Shown here piece after piece: positions 34,895 through 44,276 of a stretch of 52,101 nt of DNA. How positions within the stretch are numbered: position 1 is the stretch's first letter; each line of letters starts with the position of its first letter. The stretch is from Gammaproteobacteria bacterium (GTDB lineage: Bacteria; Pseudomonadota; Gammaproteobacteria; DSM-16500): assembly GCA_013288815.1 (NCBI GenBank), contig JABDBD010000020.1:1-52101 (forward strand), given 5' to 3'. The notes under the pieces were generated by a model that worked only from the letters and a program-made list of their open reading frames with translations, was not told the DNA's origin and did not search any database. Both the position numbers and the translations under genes were made by a program.

Positions 34895-34941
34895 AAAGTA
34901 TATTTATCCTCTGTTATTTCGCGCACATTCCTTCATGTTTC

Positions 34942-35547
34942 TTACCCTGGTGAACCTTCAGTGTCATGCTGGTTGTTTGTATCTTTATACTGAAAAATTC
35001 TTACAACTTTTTGTACTCCAGAAACTTCACGAGCGATGTCAACAGCTCCATCGGCTTGTTCATGGCTGACAACTCCGAGAAGATAGACTGTCCCGTTTTC
35101 TGTTACGACTTTTATTGTGCCTGACTTTAGATCTTTAGTTGCAAGCATTTGTGCTTTTATTTTTGCGGTGATCCAGGAATCACTTGACCGCGATAAAGGC
35201 GATGATGGACCTTTGATAGTGATTTGATTGTAGACTTTTTCAATGGAGTCTACGCGTCTGACACACTGTTCTGCTGCTTGTCTATACTCGGGGTTTATGG
35301 CTTCACCTGTCAATAAGGCGGTGTGGTTGAATACGGTAACATTTATATGGCTATTTTCTTTTAGATCAGGTGCTGCATTTAGGTAGTCTACAGCGGTGTT
35401 TGTAGCTTTTTGGTCTTCAACTACTTGCGATACTTTTCTATGATCATAAACGCCTGCAACGACAGCTGCTCCAGCGGCTGCCCCAACGACAAAAATACAG
35501 CTCTGTAAGCTGAGAGTTAAAGCTAATAGAGTAATTAATTTTTTCAT
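34942..35547 (-). CDS. dolP: BON-domain outer-membrane lipoprotein DolP
   Basis: A 201-residue protein with a short signal sequence ending at lipobox LQSC (Cys17), followed by a Gly/Ala-rich stretch typical of DolP/YraP ([19 protein letters not shown]). Two BON domains follow, with [32 protein letters not shown] and [18 protein letters not shown], then [21 protein letters not shown] (pieces). Its start overlaps the diaA stop by 4 bases, as in the E. coli yraN-diaA-dolP order. It is probably the ancestral copy of the two. Confidence 0.9.
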   Translation of the reverse strand: MKKLITLLALTLSLQSCIFVVGAAAGAAVVAGVYDHRKVSQVVEDQKATNTAVDYLNAAPDLKENSHINVTVFNHTALLTGEAINPEYRQAAEQCVRRVDSIEKVYNQITIKGPSSPLSRSSDSWITAKIKAQMLATKDLKSGTIKVVTENGTVYLLGVVSHEQADGAVDIAREVSGVQKVVRIFQYKDTNNQHDTEGSPG

Positions 35548-36152
35548 GTAACAATTTCTCCGTGACCAAATAATCGGTAGTCAACAATGTCGCAGATGCA
35601 ATGAATAATGAGTAAGTGCGTTTCTTGAATACGAGCAGCCTCATTGGCCGGTATGCGAATTTCAATGTCGTCTGTGTTAAGTAAGGTTTGGATTTTTCCA
35701 CCATCACCGCCAGTTAATGCAATAACATTCATGCGTTTGTCATGTGCAGCTTTAATAGCTTGGAGGATATTATTGGAATTCCCACTTGTTGAGATGGCTA
35801 AAAGAATATCGCCCGATTGTCCTAATGCACGTAATTGCTTTGCAAAAATATCGTCATAACCTGAGTCATTTGCAATGGAGGTAAGCGTAGCAACATCAGC
35901 GTTTAATGCAATGGCGGGTAGGCTGGGTCGTTCATATTTAAATCGACTTAGCATACCCGATGAAAAATGTAGGGCATCAGATGCTGACCCTCCGTTGCCA
36001 CAACTTAATATTTTATTGCCTTCCAGTAAACACTGTATGACTTTTTCACAACTTAGCGAGATAACTTCCGCTAATGTATCAGCTGAGTTAATTTTAGTTT
36101 GGATGCTTTCACTAAAATTATATTTAATGCGTTCAAGAATACTGTTCATCAT
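35544..36152 (-). CDS. diaA: DnaA initiator-associating protein DiaA (SIS domain)
   Basis: A 202-residue SIS-domain protein with [22 protein letters not shown] near 50-71 and [21 protein letters not shown] near 110-130. It belongs with DiaA and phosphoheptose isomerase GmhA. DiaA binds DnaA and promotes timely initiation at oriC. The position between yraN and dolP favours DiaA, although GmhA activity cannot be excluded from sequence. Confidence 0.85.
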   Translation of the reverse strand: MMNSILERIKYNFSESIQTKINSADTLAEVISLSCEKVIQCLLEGNKILSCGNGGSASDALHFSSGMLSRFKYERPSLPAIALNADVATLTSIANDSGYDDIFAKQLRALGQSGDILLAISTSGNSNNILQAIKAAHDKRMNVIALTGGDGGKIQTLLNTDDIEIRIPANEAARIQETHLLIIHCICDIVDYRLFGHGEIVT

Positions 36153-36164
36153 GTTTGATAGTTC

Positions 36165-36545
36165 TTAGAAGTGTTGAACGGGAAAGGCATTTTTAATCCA
36201 TTCTAGGTTTGCCCCGATTGGGGTATAGCTTATTCCAATTATGTCAAATCGACAATTGACTTTATTAAAACAATTTTGCTGACATAGGTAGTGAGTTGCT
36301 GTCAATATTAATTTTTTTTGCTTTCGAGAGTTTACGCTTGATACGGCAGTTCCATAGTGAAAATTATTTCGAACTCGAACTTCTACAAATATAATGTCAT
36401 TTTTATCCTTCATGATTAGATCAATTTCACCTCGCGAACAACGATAATTACGAGTGAGTAAAGTTAAGCCTTCTTTGTGTAGATAAAGCAAAGCTTCTTC
36501 TTCAGCTGCATCGCCGACTTTTTTATTTTTTGGAGGGGTTATCAT
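36165..36545 (-). CDS. yraN: YraN/UPF0102 nuclease-like protein
   Basis: A 126-residue protein of the UPF0102 family with a restriction-endonuclease-like fold: KKVGDAAEEEALLYL, then NYRCSRGEIDLIMKDKNDIIFVEVRVR, in which D and E-x-R/K reflect the nuclease core (the usual VEVK is VEVR here). The function is unknown. The start is ATG 36545; a TTG at 36554 would add three residues. It is the first gene of the minus-strand operon, divergent from rsmI. The lpoA gene normally between rsmI and yraN is absent. Confidence 0.9.
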   Translation of the reverse strand: MITPPKNKKVGDAAEEEALLYLHKEGLTLLTRNYRCSRGEIDLIMKDKNDIIFVEVRVRNNFHYGTAVSSVNSRKQKKLILTATHYLCQQNCFNKVNCRFDIIGISYTPIGANLEWIKNAFPVQHF

Positions 36546-36647
36546 GCATAGCAACTCAGATGGGTAATGTGTTTAAGTTGTGTTGTTGTATATTTCATAA
36601 TATGCTTTGGCAACTTATTTTTTATGAATTATTCGAAATTTTTCATT

Positions 36648-37511
36648 ATGACATCAAGTAATGTTGGAACTTTATATATTGTCGCAACGCCTATTGGTAA
36701 CTTAAAAGATATTACATTAAGAGCGTTGGAAGTGCTAAAAAGTGTAGATTGCATCGTGGCAGAGGACACTCGCCATAGCCAACCTCTATTGAGAAATTAT
36801 TCTATTAGTACACCCATGCTGACATTGCACGACCACAATGAGCGTGAGTTTTCACAAAAAATTCTTGCCAGATTGTTGCAAGGTCAGTCTGTTGCCCTAA
36901 TTAGTGATGCGGGCACTCCTCTCATTAGCGACCCTGGCTATTTTCTTGTTCGAGAAGCGAGAGCGAGTGGTATTCAAGTTGTTCCGCTGCCGGGTGCTTG
37001 TGCGGCGATAGCAGCTTTAAGTGTCTGTGGCTTAGCAACAGATCGATTTTCATTCGAGGGGTTTTTACCGCCAAAAAGTATGGCTCGTAATCAACGATTG
37101 GAATGTCTTAAAGAGGATGGGCGTACGCTCGTTTTTTATGAAGCGCCACATCGTATTCTTGGCTCTCTCGAGGCGATGGCAAGCGTGTTGGGAGGTAATC
37201 GACAAGCAGTGATGGCAAGAGAGATCACAAAAATATTTGAAACAATTAAGTCCGATACATTGGAAGGGTTGATTAATTTTGTTAAAAATGATGCTAATCA
37301 ACAAAGAGGTGAAATCGTCTTGATTGTTGGGGGTTGCCAGGAATCCAATGAAATCAAGCCTGAATTTGAAAACTTATTAAGGATTTTATTGGAAAATTTA
37401 CCATTAAAAAAAGCAGTTGAAATAGTAACAAAAATTACAGGACAAAAAAAGAACAGCGTTTATCAGCTCGCATTAAGCCTTTCTAAAAATAGTTCGCAGC
37501 CATCAGATTGA
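36648..37511 (+). CDS. rsmI: 16S rRNA 2'-O-methyltransferase RsmI
   Basis: A 287-residue tetrapyrrole-methylase-fold enzyme that methylates the ribose of C1402 of 16S rRNA. It has the typical start GTLYIVATPIGNLKDITLRALEVL, then VAEDTRHSQPLL, SDAGTPLISDPGY and PLPGACAAIAALSVCGL. The ATG at 36648 fits the family N-terminus; ATG 36624 and an upstream frame to 36567 would add unrelated residues. RNase P RNA starts about 40 bases downstream. Confidence 0.94.
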   Translation: MTSSNVGTLYIVATPIGNLKDITLRALEVLKSVDCIVAEDTRHSQPLLRNYSISTPMLTLHDHNEREFSQKILARLLQGQSVALISDAGTPLISDPGYFLVREARASGIQVVPLPGACAAIAALSVCGLATDRFSFEGFLPPKSMARNQRLECLKEDGRTLVFYEAPHRILGSLEAMASVLGGNRQAVMAREITKIFETIKSDTLEGLINFVKNDANQQRGEIVLIVGGCQESNEIKPEFENLLRILLENLPLKKAVEIVTKITGQKKNSVYQLALSLSKNSSQPSD

Positions 37512-37550
37512 ATACTATTCATATTTGCAAAAATCGGTTACTCTATGATT

Positions 37551-37914
37551 AGAGTTGGCCGAGGCAATCGCTGTTTACATCTGTAAATAGAGGAAAGTCC
37601 GGGCTCCAAAGGGCAGAGTGCCAGGTAACGCCTGGGAAGCGTGAGCTTACGGAAAGTGCCACAGAAATATACCGCCTTTTTTTAACTAAAAAGGTAAGGG
37701 TGAAAAGGTGTGGTAAGAGCGCACCGCGTAACTGGTAACAGTTGCGGCAAGGTAAACCCCACTCGGAGCAAGACCAAATAGGAGCTTATGTGTATACGAA
37801 AGTGTACATACAGTGTGGCCCACACTTAGCTCGGGTAGGTTGCTTGAGGTGTTTGGTGACAAGCATCCCAGATAAATGATTGTCCACGACAGAACCCGGC
37901 TTATCGGCTAACTC
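37551..37914 (+). ncRNA. rnpB: RNase P RNA (class A)
   Basis: The first and last 11 bases (AGAGTTGGCCG and CGGCTAACTCT) pair with a single G-U, forming helix P1. Universally conserved stretches are present: GAGGAAAGTCCGGGCTCC near 37591-37608, GCCAGGTAACGCCTGGG near 37620, AGACCAAATAGGAGCTTATG near 37772-37791, and CCACGACAGAACCCGGCTTAT near 37884-37904 (in pieces). The RNA removes 5' leaders from tRNA precursors. A T-run directly after P1 (to about 37921) provides the terminator. Confidence 0.97.
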
Positions 37915-38015
37915 TTTTTTTATTTTAATTATCTTGTGGTATCCACCCGAAAGTTCTTCAGTAATTCCCCTAAGTGGGAAGCTCCTTTTTTATCAAGCGA
38001 CTACGTGAAACTTTT

Positions 38016-38050
38016 GTGGTAAAAAGTGGTTTATTGTGGGAAATAGTGGT
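38016..38050 (+). promoter_or_regulatory. MraZ operator: four GTGG repeats at 10-base spacing
   Basis: GTGGT (38016), GTGGT (38026), GTGGG (38036) and GTGGT (38046) are each separated by 5 AT-rich bases. MraZ is known to bind several TGGGn boxes separated by 5-base spacers upstream of its own gene. TATATT at 38050-38055 is a likely -10. The site ends 45 bases before the mraZ start and should mediate autoregulation of the division cluster. Confidence 0.8.
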
Positions 38051-38095
38051 ATATTGAGTATACAGAAGTACGTTAGTTGGTGGGAGGCTAAAACA

Positions 38096-38554
38096 GTGTT
38101 TCGCGGTGTCAATGGAGTGAACATTGATGAAAAGGGTAGGATAGTGATGCCTACTCGATATCGTGACTGCTTACAACAAGAGAGTCGCAGTTGCGTTGTG
38201 TTGACAATTGATACCGAAGAGAAGTGTTTATTGCTTTATCCTATAGCCGCTTGGGAGATCATCGAAAACAAATTGGCGGCACTGCCTAGTTTCAACCAGG
38301 CTGCGCGACGTATTCAGCGATTGCTTATTGGTCATGCGACAGAGATAGAAATGGATAGCCATGGGCGCATTCTATTACCTCCATTGTTGCGAGAATATGC
38401 TGGTCTATCCAAACATATTATGTTAGTAGGTCAGGGTAAAAAATTTGAAGTGTGGGATGGAAAACATTGGGAAGAGCGACGTGCTCAATGGTTAGATGAA
38501 GAATCCAATAATGAGGCGGACTTGCCTGAAGAATTAAAAATGCTTTCGTTGTAG
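38096..38554 (+). CDS. mraZ: Transcriptional regulator MraZ
   Basis: A 152-residue protein with two AbrB-like swapped-hairpin repeats: FRGVNGVNIDEKGRIVMPTRYRD near the start and HATEIEMDSHGRILLPPLLREYAGL from about residue 77 (each is the DxxGR motif). It forms a ring and represses the dcw promoter. The reading frame is open upstream to 38036, but the GTG at 38096 follows GGGAGG and matches the E. coli MFRGA start. First gene of the dcw cluster. Confidence 0.94.
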   Translation: MFRGVNGVNIDEKGRIVMPTRYRDCLQQESRSCVVLTIDTEEKCLLLYPIAAWEIIENKLAALPSFNQAARRIQRLLIGHATEIEMDSHGRILLPPLLREYAGLSKHIMLVGQGKKFEVWDGKHWEERRAQWLDEESNNEADLPEELKMLSL

Positions 38555-38560
38555 GCCTGT

Positions 38561-38629
38561 TGACAATTCGCTAGGCCGAGGCGAAGCACAGAAAATCGCA
38601 GCTTTTCGACCGGTGTAGTAGAATTGTCA
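38561..38629. repeat. Imperfect palindromic element between mraZ and rsmH
   Basis: TGACAATTC at 38561-38569 and GAATTGTCA at 38621-38629 are exact inverted repeats bounding 69 bases. Inside, GCGAAGC and GCTTTTCG form a second partial stem with CCG/CGG flanks. It would fold into a long hairpin in RNA, or it may be a dispersed palindromic repeat (REP- or MITE-like). No second copy was recognised in this window. Confidence 0.5.
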
Positions 38630-38654
38630 GTTAATCCTCAAAGATGAGGTTGAT

Positions 38655-39605
38655 ATGGTGGCATGTAGAATGAATTTAAAAGAAGAGCATCTGCCAGTGA
38701 TGCTTGCTGAAGTAATAGAAAATCTTTCTATTCAACCTAATGGAAAATATATTGATGCTACCTTTGGTCGAGGAGGGCATTCGCAAGCTATTTTAGAGAA
38801 ACTCAATTCTGAAGGTCGTTTGTTAGCAATTGATAAAGATCCAGAAGCCATTATACATGCAACCCAATGTTTTGGTAGTGATCCTCGTTTTGCAATTGAG
38901 CATGGTTCATTTGCAGATTTAGAAACTATTTTGAAAAAACGTCAATGGTATGGAGAGCTGTCAGGAATATTATTTGATTTAGGCGTCTCTTCTCCGCAGC
39001 TCGATCAAGCCGAACGAGGTTTTAGTTTTATGCGAGAGGGACCTTTAGATATGCGTATGAATTCATCGCAGGGTATTAATGCAGCCCAATGGATTGCGGA
39101 AGTGAAAGAGCAAGAGTTGGCGCGAGTATTGTGGGAATATGGAGAAGAACGATTTTCTCGCCGTGTGGCTCATGCAATTGTAGAGAAAAGAAATGAAGCT
39201 CCAATTGTCACAACAAAAGAATTGGCAGAAATAATTTCAGCAGCAATTCCTCGCTGGGAAAAGCATAAGCATCCGGCAACTCGTAGTTTTCTTGCAATTC
39301 GAATTGCTATCAATCGTGAGCTAGAAGAGCTAGAAAAAGGATTGATACAAAGTTTAGATTCTTTGAGAGTGGGAGGTCGTTTGTTAGTGATTAGCTTTCA
39401 TTCGCTAGAAGATCGATTGGTAAAACGTTTTATACAGCACCATGAACGGGGGGGCGATTTTCCTGCAGGCTTGCCTTTAACCAGTGATATGTGGCATCCC
39501 AGATTAAGACGGCTGGGGCGTGCTAGAAAGCCAAGTTCTCAGGAAAGCGCTTTTAATCCACGAGCTCGAAGTGCGATTCTAAGAGTTGCGGAGAAGCTAT
39601 TATGA
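38655..39605 (+). CDS. rsmH: 16S rRNA m4C1402 methyltransferase RsmH
   Basis: A 316-residue SAM methyltransferase that modifies N4 of C1402, the same nucleotide whose ribose is methylated by RsmI encoded about 2 kb upstream. Motifs are the start HLPVMLAEVIENL, DATFGRGGHSQAIL (SAM site) near 45, ILFDLGVSSPQLDQAERGFSF, and LVISFHSLEDRLVKRFIQ. ATG 38655 follows GAGGTTGAT. Overlaps ftsL by 4 bases. Confidence 0.96.
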   Translation: MVACRMNLKEEHLPVMLAEVIENLSIQPNGKYIDATFGRGGHSQAILEKLNSEGRLLAIDKDPEAIIHATQCFGSDPRFAIEHGSFADLETILKKRQWYGELSGILFDLGVSSPQLDQAERGFSFMREGPLDMRMNSSQGINAAQWIAEVKEQELARVLWEYGEERFSRRVAHAIVEKRNEAPIVTTKELAEIISAAIPRWEKHKHPATRSFLAIRIAINRELEELEKGLIQSLDSLRVGGRLLVISFHSLEDRLVKRFIQHHERGGDFPAGLPLTSDMWHPRLRRLGRARKPSSQESAFNPRARSAILRVAEKLL

Positions 39606-39961
39606 ATGCAGCAGCGCGTTTGTTAAATCAAAATTCGTTATCTCGAGGATGGGCCGTCTCTCTTCTCTGGACGCGCACTCAGATCACAACGATGATATTG
39701 ACGCTGGCGATTCTCACTTCAGCGTTGAGCATAGTGTATGTTACGAATAATTCAAGAAGCTTAAATGCTAGCTTGCAACAAGCTATGGTTGAGCGGGATC
39801 ATATTCATATTCAATGGACGCAACTTCTTCTAGAGAAGAGTACATGGATGATGCCAGCACGAGTTCAACAAATTGCTGAAGAAAATTTTGGTATGGTGTC
39901 TCCTGATGAAAAATCGATTGTCGTGCTTGAGTCGCGTTCGCAGGGTAATAATAAATTCTGA
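39602..39961 (+). CDS. ftsL: Cell division protein FtsL
   Basis: A 119-residue bitopic protein: a cytoplasmic N-terminus, one membrane helix at about 31-50 (TMILTLAILTSALSIVYV), then a periplasmic coiled coil (LNASLQQAMVERDHIHIQWTQLLLE, pieces). It forms the FtsQLB and FtsWI-activating complex of the divisome. The position between rsmH and ftsI and the length support this call even though sequence conservation is low. Confidence 0.92.
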   Translation: MNAAARLLNQNSLSRGWAVSLLWTRTQITTMILTLAILTSALSIVYVTNNSRSLNASLQQAMVERDHIHIQWTQLLLEKSTWMMPARVQQIAEENFGMVSPDEKSIVVLESRSQGNNKF

Positions 39962-40007
39962 AGATCTATAGTTTTTTACTATCAAATGATTTGGTGGTGT
40001 TATCCGA

Positions 40008-41687
40008 GTGAAAAGTAGACTTAATCCAACGTTTATCCCTTGGCGTTTTTACTCCTCAGTATTTCTTATTTTATTGCTTGTCTGTGCCCTGAGTGCGCGT
40101 GTAGTAGAATTATCAATATTTAAGCGGAATTTTCTGCAGCATGAAGGGGATAATCGATCTCTACGTATTTTGACTGTTCCTGCTTTTCGAGGTGTCATTA
40201 CAGATAGGCATGGTTATCCATTGGCAATTAGCACAACGGTATATTCAATATGGGTAAACCCAAAAGAATTTTTATATACTCGAAATAATCTCAACACATT
40301 GGCTGCTCTTCTAGGCTTATCACCTAATCAAATCCAAGCTCAAACTCAAAAAAAGACAAAAGAATTTGTTTATCTAAAGCGAGGAGTTGACCCAGTTAGA
40401 GCTGCTAAAATTAAAAACCTGGCTATCCCAGGTCTATATCAACAAGAAGAATATAAACGGTATTATCCCGAAGGTGAAGTTGCAGCTCAGCTAGTTGGGT
40501 TCACTAATGTTGATGATAAGGGACAAGAAGGCTTAGAGTTAGCGTATAACAAATGGTTAAGTGGAACACCTGGTAAAAAACGTGTAGAGCAAGATAGAAG
40601 AGGGCGAGTTATTTCTGATATGCAGGTTGTAGAACAAAATCATTCTGGTAATGATTTAATGCTTAGCATGGACAGGAGAATTCAATACCTAGCCTATCGT
40701 GAGCTACTAGAAGGTTTAAAGAAAAATGTAGCTGTGTCCGGTAGTGTGGTGGTGTTGGATGTGAAGACGGGAGAAGTGTTGGCAATGGTCAATCTTCCTT
40801 CATTTAATCCTAACAATAAAACGAAACAAGAGAGTGAGCTTTTTCGCAATCGAGCGGTGACAGATATTTTTGAGCCAGGTTCTACTATCAAGGCCTTTAG
40901 TATTGCCAGTGCGTTGGATAGCGGATTATTTAAGCCAGATACAATGATTGACACGAGTCCAGGATGGATGCGAGTAGATCATCATGTGGTTCGCGATGAG
41001 CATAATAATGGTCCTATTACAGTTAGCCAGATCTTGCAAGTTTCCAGCAATGTTGGAACGACAAAAATGGTTTTAGCATTGCCGCCTTCGCAACTTTGGA
41101 GCTTGCTGCACCGTATAGGGTTTGGTGAGATGACAGATTCCGGATTTCCTGGGGAGCAATCGGGTTCTCTTGTAAATAGGGCCAAGTGGGGATCATTTAC
41201 GTTGGCAACACTCGCATTTGGTTATGGGATTTCTGTGACACCACTACAGTTGGCTCAGGCCTATTCAACCTTGGCACATAATGGAATAAAAATTCCTATT
41301 TCATTACTTAAAATAAATAAAACTCCTGTTGGAGAGCAAGTAATCGATAAGAAAGTAGCAAACCAGATGATGTCGTTATTAGAAACTGTCATCACCACCA
41401 AAGGTGCAACAGGTGAATTAGCAAGAATACCAGGATATCGCGTTGCAGGTAAAACAGGGACAGCCGTCATGGCCGGATTGCACGGATATCAAAAACATCA
41501 TTACACGTCTTCTTTTGTGGGAATTGCCCCTGCAAGTGATCCACAATTGGTTGTTGCGGTCATTATTCATGATCCTCAAGGTAAAAATTATTACGCAAGT
41601 ATTGTGTCTGCTCCGGTATTTAAAAAAATTATGGAAGGGTCGTTGCGAATCTTAAATGTGCCGCTTGATGATCCCAACGTTACTTAA
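40008..41687 (+). CDS. ftsI: Septal peptidoglycan transpeptidase FtsI (PBP3)
   Basis: A 559-residue class B penicillin-binding protein: one membrane anchor at about 15-36, a pedestal domain (RGVITDRHGYPLAIS), and a transpeptidase domain with STIK at 292-295, SSN at 346-348 and KTGT at 482-485. All catalytic motifs are present. It cross-links septal peptidoglycan with FtsW. The start is GTG 40008. murE follows 12 bases later. Confidence 0.96.
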   Translation: MKSRLNPTFIPWRFYSSVFLILLLVCALSARVVELSIFKRNFLQHEGDNRSLRILTVPAFRGVITDRHGYPLAISTTVYSIWVNPKEFLYTRNNLNTLAALLGLSPNQIQAQTQKKTKEFVYLKRGVDPVRAAKIKNLAIPGLYQQEEYKRYYPEGEVAAQLVGFTNVDDKGQEGLELAYNKWLSGTPGKKRVEQDRRGRVISDMQVVEQNHSGNDLMLSMDRRIQYLAYRELLEGLKKNVAVSGSVVVLDVKTGEVLAMVNLPSFNPNNKTKQESELFRNRAVTDIFEPGSTIKAFSIASALDSGLFKPDTMIDTSPGWMRVDHHVVRDEHNNGPITVSQILQVSSNVGTTKMVLALPPSQLWSLLHRIGFGEMTDSGFPGEQSGSLVNRAKWGSFTLATLAFGYGISVTPLQLAQAYSTLAHNGIKIPISLLKINKTPVGEQVIDKKVANQMMSLLETVITTKGATGELARIPGYRVAGKTGTAVMAGLHGYQKHHYTSSFVGIAPASDPQLVVAVIIHDPQGKNYYASIVSAPVFKKIMEGSLRILNVPLDDPNVT

Positions 41688-41699
41688 AAGGTTCGTGAA

Positions 41700-43184
41700 A
41701 TGATTAGCAAGAAGTTATCCTATTTGTTGGAAGGTACTTATCATTTACTTTCTAACCAAGATTGTGATGTCACAGGGTTATCTTTAGATAGCCGAAAAAT
41801 CTCTCCGGGAGATTTGTTTTTTGCTTGTCAGGGGGTGCATTTGGATGGGCGTCAATTTATGAATGATGCTATTTCCAAGGGTGCTCGCGTGATTCTTTGT
41901 GAAGATGACTCATCTTCTTCGCTTGTTTTTTCTGAAAATACTTTAATTGTTCCTATAAAAAATTTAAATCATTCGATTGGTAAAATTGCAGCTAATTTTT
42001 ATGATAACCCTGCGAAATTGTTGAGAATTGTTGGGGTGACAGGTACCAACGGAAAAACTTCTTGCACACATTTTTTAGGGTCTGCTTTTCAACATTTAAA
42101 CATGCGTTGTGGAGTGATTGGTACGTTAGGTGTTGGTTTGTATGGACACATAGAGCCAGGCACATTAACGACGCCGGATGCTATTACTTTACAAAAGACT
42201 TTTAATGAGTTTGTAAAAGAAAATATATCAATAGTGGCGATGGAGGTTTCTTCGCATAGTATCGATCAAGGGCGTGTGAATGCCATTCCATTTGAAATAG
42301 GGATTTTCACCAATCTAACTCGTGACCATCTTGATTATCACGGTGATATGGAAACGTATGGAGCTGTTAAAAAGAGATTATTCGACAATACATTGCTGAA
42401 ATATGCGGTTATTAATGCAGATGACGAGTTTGGATTATCATTAATTCGCTCATTGAAGAAGGGAGACGTTCTTGCCTATAGTGTTCAGCCAAAAAAAGCA
42501 AAAGTATCTGTCCCCTTAATTTTTGCAGAAAATGTTCGTCTTAGTGCTGATGGGATCCGTGCCCAAATTTATTCTCCATGGGGAGAGGGGGTATTAAACG
42601 GAAAATTAATGGGGCAATTTAATTTAAGTAATGCTCTTGCTGTATTAGGTACGCTATGTTTAATGAAGATCCCATTTGATGTTGCCCTAGAAGCTTTGTC
42701 ATTTTTAACGCCTGTTTCTGGAAGAATGGAAACATTGGGCGGGGGGCAGTTTCCAACCGTTGTGATTGACTACGCGCATACGCCTGATGCGTTGCAAAAA
42801 GTTTTAATGGCTCTGCGAAATCATTGTAGCGGCAAGTTATACTGTTTGTTTGGTTGTGGTGGAGATAGAGACAAAGGCAAGCGACCCATCATGGGACAAA
42901 TTGCAAAAAGCCATGCGGATGAAGTCGTGATAACAGATGATAACCCTCGCACTGAGAATCCTATATCAATAGTCAATGATATTTTAAAAGGATTTTCGAA
43001 TATGCAAGCAGTGACTATCCAACATGATCGTTCTAAAGCAATTCAATACATTATACAATGTGCGAAACCAGGTGATTATGTTCTCATTGCTGGAAAGGGT
43101 GCTGAATTGTTTCAGCAAATAGGTGATAAAAAAATTCCATTTAGCGACATACAGGTGGCTAAAGAATGCTTGCGGAGAATTTGA
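41700..43184 (+). CDS. murE: UDP-MurNAc-tripeptide synthetase MurE (meso-diaminopimelate adding)
   Basis: A 494-residue ATP-dependent ligase. P-loop GTNGKT is at 115-120, the conserved HLDYHGDMETYGAVK is in the middle, and DNPR at 414-417 is the motif for meso-diaminopimelate rather than lysine. A Gram-negative type stem peptide is therefore expected. The stop TGA is followed directly by the ATG of mraY. The murF gene that normally lies here is absent, and MurE has no extra domain to replace it. Confidence 0.96.
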   Translation: MISKKLSYLLEGTYHLLSNQDCDVTGLSLDSRKISPGDLFFACQGVHLDGRQFMNDAISKGARVILCEDDSSSSLVFSENTLIVPIKNLNHSIGKIAANFYDNPAKLLRIVGVTGTNGKTSCTHFLGSAFQHLNMRCGVIGTLGVGLYGHIEPGTLTTPDAITLQKTFNEFVKENISIVAMEVSSHSIDQGRVNAIPFEIGIFTNLTRDHLDYHGDMETYGAVKKRLFDNTLLKYAVINADDEFGLSLIRSLKKGDVLAYSVQPKKAKVSVPLIFAENVRLSADGIRAQIYSPWGEGVLNGKLMGQFNLSNALAVLGTLCLMKIPFDVALEALSFLTPVSGRMETLGGGQFPTVVIDYAHTPDALQKVLMALRNHCSGKLYCLFGCGGDRDKGKRPIMGQIAKSHADEVVITDDNPRTENPISIVNDILKGFSNMQAVTIQHDRSKAIQYIIQCAKPGDYVLIAGKGAELFQQIGDKKIPFSDIQVAKECLRRI

Positions 43185-44267
43185 ATGTTAGTTTGGCTTA
43201 GTGAATATTTAGCGAAGTATTATCATGTTTTTCATGTGTTTCAATATATAACGTTGCGAGCAATCCTGGCAACAATAACCTCACTGATTGTGGCATTAAT
43301 CGTGGGTCCTTTCATGATTCGTCGATTGAGTTTGCATCGCGTAGGCCAAGTTGTTAGAAATGATGGTCCTCAATCGCACTTATCAAAAGCAGGAACACCC
43401 ACAATGGGGGGAGCGCTGGTATTGGTTGCAATTACATTCAGTACCTTATTGTGGAGTGATTTGGCAAATCGATACATCTGGCTTGTTTTGGTAGTGACAC
43501 TCGGCTTTGGAGCCATTGGCTGGTGGGATGATTATCTAAAGTTATTTTTGAAAAATAGTAAGGGATTATCTGCTCGTCGAAAATATTTTTTTCAGTCATT
43601 GTTAGGTGGAGGAGCGGCTTGTTATTTATATTTCAGTGCTAGTTTACCAGCAGAAACAGAGTTAATTTTTCCTTTTTTTAAACACATTGTTTTACCGCTA
43701 GGTCCTTTTTTCATATTGTTTGCTTACTTTGTCATTGTAGGTACAAGCAATGCGGTTAATTTAACGGATGGTTTGGATGGCTTAGCTATCTTACCTTCAG
43801 TCATGGTGGCGGGTGCTCTGGGAATTTTTGCTTATGTGGCGGGTCATGTTACTTTTGCTGGTTATTTAGGTGTTCCCTATGTGCCGGGTGCTGGAGAAGT
43901 GGTGGTTTTCTGCGGAGCTCTCGTTGGTGCAGGATTGGGGTTTTTATGGTTCAACACGTATCCTGCCCAGGTTTTTATGGGTGATGTGGGTGCTTTATCA
44001 TTGGGTGCAGCCTTAGGTTTGGTAGCCGTTATTGTTCGTCAAGAATTTGTGCTGCTCATCATGGGGGGTGTTTTTGTTTTAGAAACTGTTTCTGTTATTT
44101 TGCAAGTTGCTTCTTTCAAGCTAACAGGTAAGCGAATTTTTCGCATGGCTCCTATTCATCATCATTTTGAGTTGAAGGGGTGGCCTGAGCCACGAGTCAT
44201 TGTCAGGTTTTGGATCATCACTTTTGTCCTGGTATTATGTGGTTTAGCTACCTTAAAACTTCGTTAG
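43185..44267 (+). CDS. mraY: Phospho-MurNAc-pentapeptide transferase MraY
   Basis: A 360-residue integral membrane enzyme of about ten helices that makes lipid I from UDP-MurNAc-pentapeptide and undecaprenyl phosphate. Visible motifs are [11 protein letters not shown] near 67-77, the aspartate-containing WWDDYLK near 113-119, [13 protein letters not shown] near 190-202 and [14 protein letters not shown] near 322-336. Full length. The start directly follows the murE stop (TGAATG). Confidence 0.97.
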   Translation: MLVWLSEYLAKYYHVFHVFQYITLRAILATITSLIVALIVGPFMIRRLSLHRVGQVVRNDGPQSHLSKAGTPTMGGALVLVAITFSTLLWSDLANRYIWLVLVVTLGFGAIGWWDDYLKLFLKNSKGLSARRKYFFQSLLGGGAACYLYFSASLPAETELIFPFFKHIVLPLGPFFILFAYFVIVGTSNAVNLTDGLDGLAILPSVMVAGALGIFAYVAGHVTFAGYLGVPYVPGAGEVVVFCGALVGAGLGFLWFNTYPAQVFMGDVGALSLGAALGLVAVIVRQEFVLLIMGGVFVLETVSVILQVASFKLTGKRIFRMAPIHHHFELKGWPEPRVIVRFWIITFVLVLCGLATLKLR

Positions 44268-44276
44268 GAGGGGGAA

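Noticed and set aside
38016-38050. Short tandem repeat that might be a CRISPR or variable-number repeat
   Set aside because: Units are 10 bases with a 4-base core and sit at the mraZ promoter; an MraZ operator explains them.
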